In this document: positions 46,770-58,200 of the stretch, piece by piece | Numbering within the stretch: position 1 is the stretch's first letter | Layout of the letters: each line of letters starts with the position of its first letter | NCBI GenBank assembly: GCA_940671915.1 | Contig: CALNVZ010000174.1 | Coordinates: forward strand, 25,115,355 to 25,179,354 | Length of the DNA stretch: 64,000 nt | Origin: Paracentrotus lividus | Lineage: Eukaryota; Echinodermata; Echinoidea; Camarodonta; Echinidae | Reading direction: 5' to 3' | Program-made: the position numbers and the translations under genes | The notes under the pieces: generated by a model | Told to the model about the DNA's origin: nothing | Databases searched by the model: none | Seen by the model: only the letters and a program-made list of their open reading frames with translations

Positions 46770-47690
46770 GAATGTTGTCAGGACAAATCCAGATGTTATC
46801 CTTTAAAGTATCTCATTCAAATGGAAACAACTGGAAATCTATATTTAAGAATTGTGAAGACTGCATGTAGCCAATGGAGCTCTTGATGAATTACAGCAGT
46901 TTGATTTCACTTGGGAAAAATTCAGATGCTGTCTGCAGAAGCACCTTCTTCAACATTTCATTTGGACAACCTCGATCTAAATTTATCAAAGAATTGTGAA
47001 GACTGCATGTAGCCAACCGATGATTGGAGCTCTTGATGAATTGCAGCATATTTATTTCACTTGGAAAAAAAAATGGATGCTGTCTTAAGAAGCATCTTCT
47101 TCAACATTTCATTTGGACAATCTTAATGTAAAATTAGCAAAGAATAAATGTGACCAAGTGATGACATAGAGCTCATGATATATATAAAAAAAAAACAGCA
47201 GCTTTTCCCTCAGAAAAATGGGAAGAATTATACCACAGTGATGACTTGTGATGATATGAGACAAATTCAGATTCATACCAGTAACCGTAGCAATGATATT
47301 CCGTAAACACATCATGTGTATCACATTAGGACATGGATGTCCATATTTGCATTCAAATTTGTCTTTAATATTATAACTTGGACTTTAGTTCCTGCAAATA
47401 TTATCAGTGCTCAACATATAAATCCTAACAGGTACCCACTTACTACACCTTGGTTGGAAGTAACAAATATTGATTAACGCCAAGGGAAAATTTATATACA
47501 CTTAGATGAAAAGAGGTGTGCTTTGTGGCAAATCAAATAATAATAAACAATAAACAATAATAAACAATAATTATCGCGTATTTGCGAGAATTCCAATGAT
47601 GGACTTTTTACTTCCAATACAAGTATTTCATTCATACAAATAAAATTATAAAATGATTAAAAAAAAGAAAGAAATAAACTGATACATATT
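46770..47690 (+). other. MIA3: MIA3 3' UTR with 141-bp repeat
   Basis: AATTGTGAAGACTGCATGTA occurs at about 46850 and 46991 within a 141-bp unit that continues GGAGCTCTTGATGAATT and CTTCAACATTTCATTTGGAC. A third, decayed unit starts near 47140. AATAAA signals lie at 47143 and 47673, with more distal ones at 49264 and 49655. I cannot tell which is used. Confidence 0.65.
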
Positions 47691-50600
47691 TGTTCAAATT
47701 GTGTTATTTATTGAATTAACTGTTGGATGTTATTAATCTCCACTGGGTTTGATCATGCATGTATAATTGACTCTCAAATTATCAAATGAATGTCATATCG
47801 TTTGTTTTATTTGTATTTCCATGACTGAAATGATTTTGTTCATTCTAGTTGCCATTATTGTTTGATAGGAATTGTTGATTTTGTTAAATTGTTCAAATTT
47901 TTCCAATGAGCATGAATTTTGAGTAGATTGATAAGAAAAATCTACATTTGTCTAGAAATATTATATAAATAGAAAGTTAAATTGGAATGATAGCAATTTA
48001 TTAATGCCCAAAACTCATGGTTTTTTCAAAATCCCATCATAATATTATAATTTCAAGTATTTCTGAGTAATGCTAGGATAGCAGTCGACTTGTGCTCGTT
48101 ATTTAGTCCATATGTACATTTTGTGAAGTCTACAGTGCAATGAAAATAATAGTTGAAACTCATACAGATGACAATGTATCCAAGTATTGGACCTACTGCC
48201 TATGAAAGTGCCATTGTAATAATCATTGATGATATGATGATATAAAGTTCAAATATGTTCAATTGTCTATTGTAGAACTGTTAATAGATTGGCTAAATGT
48301 AGTCAAACATCCATGAAAAACACTCAAAAGAGACAGGAAAACAGTCCTTATATTCACTTGCAGGTTCTTCCAGCCTTTGAACCCCAAAGACTTGTGTTCT
48401 GACCTACCATAGGCAGAAAATTATCCCAAAAGGTCACTTTTTGTGTGTTCTTAAAACATGTGAGAAATGTTTTTATTAGGACTCACAGTTTGAACTGTTA
48501 TGGATCTTCTACCAAAAGATGGCAGTATTGCAAATCACAGATCATCATCTGTGACATTTTCATATAATAATGCCATCCCTTTTTTTCACTCATGTCAATA
48601 ATTTGGTACATGTATATTTTACTGCTCATGAAATATGCAAATAGTTTGGGGTTCAAAGGGTTAAGGGCCATTTCCACAGGAGTCGATCATTTTGGTGACA
48701 ATCTGAAAGTGTAGGAACCGTTAGTAGATCATCCAAAAAAATGGCTAATGTACATTTTGTAGACCTTCCTATGACTCTATCTATGCTAGGTTAAAGCTAA
48801 TACTTGACAAACAATAGCCAGTTTGCCAGTTGTCGCAACAATGATCGCCTCCTCTGGGACAGGCCTTTAAAGATTCTAAAACAGGAACACTGCTCAAAGA
48901 AAGAAAAAAAATGGTCTTCTTTAGATAGGTAGTCTTTCTGTTCAAGTAGTTTGCTGGTGTCAAGATTTGAGAGATACTGGAAGACATGTTAGCATTCAAT
49001 TTTAAATTCATCCCATATTTTTATTCAGAAGTTTACTTCAAAGACAGATTAAACCCTTTTATTTTACTGTTGAAATAAGACAAAAGGTTAGTTATCTACA
49101 TTTAACTTTTATAGTGAAATATTGTGCCAACATAATGGGTTTTTTTAGGTTTATATTCTCCTTATTCAACAACTTGTTCAACAAAACTGCAATACATTGT
49201 GACAGATAATTTAGTAATTATGCTGGTTACTGCTACTTAATCTCAAAATTTCTTTAATGTGTGAATAAAATAATGGTGCTTTATTGCTCAGATAATTTGT
49301 GCTTATCGTATAATTCACATGTATCAGTCCTTGCCTACTTCCTTCCTGTTAGCCCTCCAAAAATAGTATGTAAAACAGAATTTTCACATATTATTTATTT
49401 GAACTTTTATGCTTAGAGAGACAGCAATACTTTATCAGGAATATTAAAGTATGCACATTGAAATGCCTATACAGTATAATAAAAAAATATATAGATAAGT
49501 CATAACATTTGACAGGTATTTCATATTCTCTTTCATCTTGGTGTAATGTTAAGATTCTATTTTTTGTTTTCTCTTGCTGTATGTTTTTAAGAAGAAAATA
49601 TTCATCATTATACTATTAGTTAAGGCGTTCTTTACATATGAATTTCAAATGTATAATAAAGAGATTAAATCTCACATACCTATGGCTTCATATTACATTG
49701 TGTAATGTTTTGTGTCTAATATCTTATCAAATAAGTAATCTCCTACTTTTAGAAGTATTAACAAACCTTACATTTGCAAATAATAATGGTAATTATTGAC
49801 AACTCCAGAATGCAAAGTTACAAAATTCATTCTTTATAGAGTACAGCATAAATGATAAAAAAAAAAAAAATCATAATAGGTCACATTATCATGATAGCAG
49901 AAATTCTGAATTGTTGCAATGTTTAAATCGGGTGTGTTTACATTATAAATTGAACTGTCGGAACTTCACCACTCATATTACCCTACTAAAAGATCAAAAG
50001 GTATCTGAGAAAATTGCACTTTGCAAAAGATGGCAGAAAGAGAAAGAGAGAGTGAAAAATAAGGGAATGAAACAGAGATAGAGAAGGGGGAGGGAGTGCC
50101 AGGGAAAGAAAGAAACAGAAAGCTTAAGACAGGTAGGAAAATATAGACAGAGCAGAGAGATAAACAATACCGTAATAATAGTAAATGGAAAAGGAGAACA
50201 AATCAATAACTATAGCATCTGGATGTGCTTTTTGTAGTTTTACTAACAATAAGAATTCTATTGATGAGGGGCTGAGATAAATATCAACTATTTCATCAAA
50301 GAAATGAGTGAATAAAATTTTCTTTTCGAAAACTTGGAATGCGTAAATTAAATTTTTCTAACTACAAACTGCCCAATTAATCCAAAATTATCAATATTAA
50401 AATTTAATTCAGTTCATTAAAATAGGGTACTGGAAACTGAATCATAAAACTCAAAAAGGGGGTCGATATGGTCCCAATAAAAGACATTATGTTTCAAAAT
50501 GACATAACCCCTCCACAATCATTTATATTGACATAATAATGAAGCAAAAGTTACACTATATACCCTCTCAAGTATTCAGATAAACTCTTTAGAATCAACA

Positions 50601-52050
50601 AAATTTTCTCATATAGAGGCTTTGAGACGTTGAAAAAATGTATAAAAAATAAACTGCTGAAAATAAAATATAAATAATGCAACAAGAAAAATTACTGTAG
50701 GCCTACAACAGCGGATAAGGGGAATTCATTGTATTTTAACGAAATTATATAAACGTTCTGTATAGTATTCATAGGCCGAATCTTTAACTCTGTCAAAAAG
50801 TTGTGAGCTAAGTTTTGAAATATAAGGGATCATTGATCTAAATCTCCTTATATAACGACACTTAAGCCTATAAATACAGACAATATTACTAATTTCCAAG
50901 AAACAGAAGAACTTGGGGGCCGGGAGTTTGGAAGTTGTCTGTTCATACATTCAACATTGCTCCCGCTTGTCACTGGTTAACATCAAGCTAAACCACCTAA
51001 AAAGAATGTTCAGATTAATTCTAATTTTGTAAAGCATGGAAGTGAGGAGTTTCAGCTTAACGGCGGGATTGTCAATCAAGAATAATGCACGTAGTAAAAT
51101 AAACCGAGTTTGACTGACCTACTTTAATATCCAAAGAACACTCTTTTTTTTTCTTTTTTTTTTAGTTAACCACGTCCGTTTATAGTTATGAAGTGCTTTC
51201 ATATACGTTTTCAGGTAAAGGCATTTTTTAAAACAAGATTTAGAAGGCCGCAAACCTTTAATCCAATAACTCCATCAGTTCGTATATAGGCATCATTTAT
51301 AGGTCATTATCAACGTTATGGAGCGCCTTAATTTTGAAGTATTACAAGAACCCTTTTTTCAAGTTAATTAATCAAATAAACAAGGAGGTGGTAAATAGCC
51401 CACCTTCCAGTATTAACCTTGTGGTACCAAAAAGAAAAATCATTTGTATCGTTTGGATAAAAACACTTCTTTATTTTGTGAATAGATTATATATTTTTTT
51501 TATTGATTCAATTTGCCGGGAAAAACCCATTAAGATGAAGCAATACCTCAAAACCACGCGTTCTTAGTTTTAGTTTTTTACATTATTTTATTTTTTAAGG
51601 TATATGTTTGTCAAATTATACAATTACCTGGTTTTCTAATTTTATGAACTAGAAAGTCTCTTTAGTTTCTAAAGTACAAAATAAGAAAAAGTAGAGTGCC
51701 ACACCTTATTATATCTCTCACAAAAAATCCATTTCCTCAAGACATGACAGGTTGAGCGCCCTCTTGAGGTAGAAAGTTGCATAATAATTTTGGACATTCA
51801 TCGTATTCCTCGCGAAGGGCTAGGTCAAGATTTTCTACATGTTTTATGGGTTTTCAGAGACAAAGTAAGTATTTTGAAGAATTTTAGTAACATCATAGTA
51901 TTGACCATTTAAATTAAATCACTTTACGTTTTGTTTGCATGCAATGATTTCATAATTAAATTGTAAAATTTGATGTTTCTGGCCAGGTTACGATCGAAGT
52001 TTCTGTAGACAAACCCACTGCGCTACACATGCGTGACGTCACGCGCTGCA
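47691..52050. other. MIA3-BIRC6 intergenic region
   Basis: About 4.3 kb, AT-rich, with no supported gene. Notable: later AATAAA signals (49264, 49655), a purine-rich tract on + (50034-50165, GAGAAAGAGAGAG-like) and T-rich patches near 51145. The stretch 50700-51300 changes texture and may be an old repeat, but I could not assign it. Confidence 0.55.
52034..52041. promoter_or_regulatory. BIRC6: CRE palindrome at the BIRC6 start
   Basis: TGACGTCA, a full CREB/ATF site embedded in GCGTGACGTCACGCG, ends ten bases before the start codon. Full CREs cluster near transcription starts of TATA-less promoters. This would imply a very short 5' UTR or an in-transcript site. Confidence 0.5.
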
Positions 52051-52228
52051 ATGGCTGCAGCTGTGGGATGGAGTGTTGAGGAAGATGGAAGTCTTTCTGT
52101 TGGAGAGCAGACGGTTGGTATTGCATATCATCCAAGGCTGAATACTGTCTTAGCAGTAACTGCAGAACCAAGTATTAAAGTTTTGGATGTCAACTCAGGT
52201 GTCATCCTGAAGAAATCATCTTTATCAG
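52051..52228 (+). CDS. BIRC6: BIRC6 exon 1: N terminus
   Basis: Reads MAAAVGWSVEEDGSLSVGEQ then TVGIAYHPRLNTVLAVTAEP and SIKVLDVNSG. Human has LSYHPALNAILAVTS and IKVIDGTSG in the same order, the first blade of the WD40-like propeller. The frame is open for 18 bases upstream without another ATG, so 52051 is the start. Ends phase 1 at GTGAGA. Confidence 0.9.
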
Positions 52229-55200
52229 GTGAGAAAGAAACGACAAATCTTGACAGCTTGCATGGCTTGAGTCTGATTCTGAATTGAATCTGATTCTGAA
52301 GTTGAATGAAGTTGTTTATCAACTGATCAATGAGGAAGAAAACATTACCAATAAATTGTGCAATAATCATTAAATTGCAGTAATTTACATCAGTATGATC
52401 ACGTCAGTTGTGTTATTGTTAGGCAGAAGAAGACAACTTTGTTGTTGTCATGATTTCATTTTCTTTAACAGGAGATTAATCCAATTTCCAAATTGGTTTT
52501 CATTGCATTGACTTGGTGACAAAGTTTGTGCATTCTTCTCAAAACAATAGAAGTGGGTCTTTATCTGATACTTTAGCTGACCTGTATGATTCTTTTAGGG
52601 AAATCTGTAGCTGCACTGAAAAGTGAGTCTAGTCAGGAGACAAAGAAAAAAAAAATGAAACGGCAGATATTTTGGAAAAAAAGTAGATATACCCAGTTGC
52701 TGTATGTCCGGACAGGTTGGATGTCCGGACAAGAAGGCAATTTTCGGAGCTTTGTGATCAATATTTCTTTAATCGATTGAAAGTAATATCAGACAATATA
52801 ACAAAACATAAATATTCACAAATATTTTTGCTAATTACTGCACAAATTTTGAGAAAATCCAGAGCAAAAGATGATGTTTTTATCTGCTTAAGTGTCCGGA
52901 CAACGGGCCCCCCATCCTATATACCCAGTTGTTGTATGTCCGGACAGGTTGGATATCCGGACACTCAATTTTAACCAGTCCTTTGAAAGGGTTTAAAATC
53001 AATATCTTTGAAGTTTTTCAGCACAAAATGTCAGACAATATTGTGGAGATCAAATATTGATGGTGATAAGAAGTATTCAACATACGTTTTCGGCTTAATC
53101 CTTAGATGAAAAACCAAGCTTAATTTTTGTTAAGTGTCCGGACATCGCACCCCCCATCCTACTTGTAGATCTACAATGGCATAGAATAAATGGATAATGA
53201 TCTGCATTTTTTTGGAGTTGTTTGTTGCAGAGACCACTAAAGCATTTAGACTCTACCCCTCAAAAAAGGAAGATAATTAAACAAATTTAGATCATAAAGA
53301 TAACAATTTTCTTTATGAATTCATGATTGATGATTAAATATTTTCCCATTATTCTTAGAGGAAATAAAGTGAAATTACTGATTATGTCACAAATAAATGT
53401 TAGCTTTTGGCTAATATGATGGGTCTATGTGATATTGTGATTGTGTGTTTGGTGATCTATATAAAGATGCTTGATATAGATCTGTTAAATATGATCAAAG
53501 AATTTAAACAATTTTTTATTGGATGTTCAGATATGGATTGTTTTTATTTAAAAATGGTACATGTAGTATTCAAATGTATAGTCTATTGTAAATTAAAGAA
53601 TGATATGTCAAGTAAATTTTCAATTACTACACTGTACATGTAAATTATGAAAATGCTATGAAATGGAATGATTGCAATGAAATGTCACTTTAATAAGCTA
53701 GTTTCAACGTTCTATTATATTTTACCTGAAATGTCTACAGAGTCACTTGGGTAGTGATGTAGCTTACAATGTACATCTATTACATGAATTATAATTGATT
53801 TCTTATGGTTGATTGTGAACAGCACCTGCAAGCAGCCGTGTAGAATGTCGTTATCTGAGCGGTTCAGACCAAGTATTCTTGACTGATGGTCATTCTGTAG
53901 GCTTGAGGAAAGATCTAGGTGGTGTCCTCCTCTTGGACTCGGCCTTACAAACCCCAGTCACCAACTCCAATAATGATGTCATGGTGGAAATACCTTATTC
54001 TGAGGTAAAATCCTACTTGTATCTGTGGGTTAGGTCATATAAATTATCACTACATACACTAAAGAAGATTATTACACAACAATTTCTACACAGATGCAAC
54101 ACAAAATCTTTTTAAAATGTATCTAGATGTGAATGATAGAGAGCAGAAAAATACCAACATAATAAAGTCACAGTAAAAATTTCTCCTATTTTTAGAACTT
54201 ACTTCCTGGTTTCCCATTCACAAAACCTGAGATCTAGATACATTTTATTTACAATTTCATGATATTTTATTACAGCATTTGATAAATGGTTTAGGATTAC
54301 TTGAAAACTTTACACAAATGATATTTTTTTGTTTGTTTATTATGAAGAACAATGATATGCAGACAGCTGAATCATATATTTATGTGACATAATGGAAAGA
54401 AGTAAAATGTTTCTGCGATACTGCAGCTTTCTTGAGTGGTGATAATATCAAATAGATGATTAAAACAATATACTGTATAAGTGGTTATTTTCGCGGCAAC
54501 TTTATTTTCGCGAATTTCGCGAGTCGGTCATCATGAAAATTTCCACTTCAGTACAAGGCTATTTATAGAAATGAAGCCATCACCAAAATCGCGAAATTTT
54601 GCTCTTGCGAATATCCCCAACTAGTCTAAAAGCGCGAAAATATCTGAACGCAAAAATATTGGCTTATACAGTACCCCTTCAGGAAGAAAATCATACTTGG
54701 CATCTATTTTCATACCAATCTTCAATTGTAACTGAATTCTAGGCAAGTCAACTGCTGGCATGTCTCAGGAAGAACAAGATCGCCAATGCAGAGTCCGTCA
54801 TGGAGAGTATTGAGGAAGAACTAGAGCGATACAAACTCCCCAATGATCATGCTTACCATAAGACAACTAAGGTATGTACTGATATCTTTCAGTGTTATCA
54901 CCCTTGTGTCATGTAGCTTGCATCTAGAGAATATTAATTCATTAAAAGTTCAGTTTCTTCCCAAATGTACTTATAAAGCTTTTTGAAAAATATAATTTGC
55001 AGGTGCAAGTATATTATTTATGTTTGATTAGTCTGTCCTACATGTATATGCTGAGAAGATATTGCGTAAAGAATATTGAAATTTACTGACCATATTATTG
55101 AATTTGCACAATTTTTATGCCAATTTTTACCTATTTAGAATTTTTTAGAATACTGAAGTTTCTAGACCTTGAAAACTGCTTGCATTATCAATTCATGAAA

Positions 55201-58200
55201 ATCGAAGTCACACAAGTTTCTAGTGATATAATGATATTAATAAGTTACAGCTGATAAGGTTATTATGGATTATCACATCATATCTTCAAATTTATAATTG
55301 CTTTAAATTTCCTAATATCTCCTAATATACCTCAGTGGGCCACTGTCCATCTACGCCTGCCCCATGCCACCCTCAAGAAGGTTGTCACCCTGGTGGTGGA
55401 GCTATGTCGAACACACCAGCGGGTCTCTGCTCTTCCCATCTGCACTGCTATCCTGGATCGGTCTTCAGAGGCTCTATCCGATGGTCCGTGGTTGGGGGAG
55501 ATACAACCATCGAGAAGTCCCAGATGTACAGCGAGGCTACCCGTCGCCAGACGTTTGCTCAGTGGCCCCACATGGACTACAAGTAGGAATGATTGATTTT
55601 GCAGATAGATTGATTAAAGAGGGCAATATCATTGATAGACTTCTCAACGGCACGCATCGCCTTAGCATGATCCCGCACACAATTAGGAATTTAAGTGCAA
55701 CTAAGTCTACTTGTCTCTTTGTGAAACACCCCCAGAACTTTGCATCATAACTGGAATTGTGATAATTGATAAATGCTTTATAATAATGATAATAATAATT
55801 ATTATTATTATTGTTATTTATTTATTGGGTGCTTCATACTGGTGTTTCTAAGCCCACGGGTGGTCTGGCTAGCTAAATTAAGTCAACAGTAACTCAAAAG
55901 AGCGAAGAAAAAATGTAAACTTATTATTTATGGTACAGTACAAATTCAAATCCATGAAATACACATATATTAATTTCTGGTGTGCACCTGTAGTATAATG
56001 TTTTAAATTACCATGTAAAAATGTAAGTTTTGTGAACGGTTTTGATGAATGAATGAACTGATGGGGCATTTTGAATATGGAAATGACATTGATGTTGATA
56101 GAGATATATAAATATATATATATAAAGTCTGATGTGTTCACATATAGAGAACTGAAGAGGAAAATTCTTTTATTTGCTCAAAGTGACACATTATCCTTTT
56201 ATCAGAGATGATCCTTCAATTGGTATCATTTATAAACAAAAAATTTGAATGTATGTTAATTGATGTAATGTTTACCCAAGTATTTCATTTCCACAAATAT
56301 TATTGACGATTCTACAGATGGGCCCTACCTGAACCTATGGCTCAAGCTGGCTTTTATCATCAGGTAAATCGATATATGTTCATGTAGTAGTAGTAGTAGC
56401 AATAGCAGTAGCTTTGCTTTCATAATCCTTCACCATATTAATGATCATAATTGTAACCAATGTTTTGCATATTGTCGATAGTGAGGATAAACATAGAAAA
56501 CATAAGATTTAAAACAATGGAGCATGCATTTAGGTACACAACTCCATGTTATTTCTAAGTTATTATCACAAAATATTGTTGTTAGCTTATGACAAAATGA
56601 ATTTTGAAAAATAAGTAAATTGGTTTAAATTTTATTGCAATATTTTGTTTTCTTTTGTGTAGCCATCGTCAATAGGTGATGACAGAGCCATGTGTTTTAC
56701 CTGCAGTGTGTGCCTTGTGTGTTGGGAACCAACAGATGAACCATGGTGAGATTTATTTCCTTTAGGCATTGACCGCAAGATAGCTAAGATTATAATTAAT
56801 GATATAGTCTCTGAAGATTTGTTAGAGCATTAGCGCTGGGAAAAGGGTATACTCTAACCATAGAAAAATATTTGCAGTTCACTGATTTTTGCGAATTTCT
56901 TGGGATGATCAGCAGGCTCAAATAAAACAAAATAAATAAATACAGAAACATAGTGTGCAACATTAATTTAAGAACCGGCGAATATGTTTTTAAGGCTGCT
57001 CAGCATGAAAAATTAATCATGTGAAAATAATACTTTTTACAGTATCCTTCATTCTCTTATTTGTCAATAATTAAAGTTTGTGCATGATTATTTCACTATT
57101 CTGATATTTTTTTGAAAGGGGTGAATTTCCCCTCCCATTCTAAAGATACAATATCTATCAGCAGATACATTATTTCCAAATACAATTTTGCAGTTGATGA
57201 ATGGTGAATTGTTTTCAGTGAATAATTGCAACAGTTGCTATTCAATATTTTTACATATTTTTCATGGACTTTATTGTTTTTCTTCATTCCGCTTTAGGTC
57301 AGAACATGAGAGACATTCTCCTACATGCCCTTTTGTCAGAGGAGAACCAACGCATAATGTCCCCTTCTCTGTCACCCTTTCAACTGGTCCAGCACACATG
57401 CATAGTAAGACTGAAAAGGTGAGAATTTAATTTAAATGTAATTCAATTTAGGAATTCAAACTTGACAAATTTTTTGGAATTTTTAGTTTTATTTTGATAA
57501 TCTTAAAAGATGAGAGTGAAAGATATTGATGTTGGATAATATTTGTTTGAGCGAAACATTTGTAATTTTCTGCCAGCGTTTTATGCGAATGATGATATTT
57601 TATAATTTGCATTGAAACATCTTGTTTTTTTTTAATTTTTATGGCACTGTCATTCATAATATGAATATTTACATATGTAGGTATTATATCTGAAGATTGT
57701 CATTACACATAATGGTGCAAGGACTGTTTTACTTCAACATCCATTAGCTTGTGTAATGTGTAAATACTTTTTCCCCCCCTGACAATATAAAATGATCTTC
57801 TTTGTAAACTAATATGCAACATGCTAATATGTGAAATACGTACATTATGTTGTGCAATATTGATTGTTCAACCGTTATCACTGCTTGATTCATTGTTGCT
57901 GAACAGATCTCCTGCGTGAGCGAAGGTAACACATCATGCCTAATGGCGACATCTACCGAGTCAGGACGTGTCTGCATCTGGGAAGTCCATGATCAGCTGA
58001 AACTAGCCATTAGATTCATCGTTAACCCCAAGGATCCCATCTTCAAAGGACAGGGACCAGTGCTTATAGACACAGAACCTGCCAAGACTGTGAAGCAGGC
58101 ATGGGTTGAACCGGGGGTACCGGTGTCTGGTACCAGTAGTAGCAGCAGCTCCACCACCAGTAGTACCTCTAGTAGCACCAGTAGTGGCAGCACCGGCCAC

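Noticed and set aside
55335-55750. Separate small genes in overlapping frames
   Set aside because: Both frames carry successive parts of BIRC6 and are explained by one missing base in exon 4.
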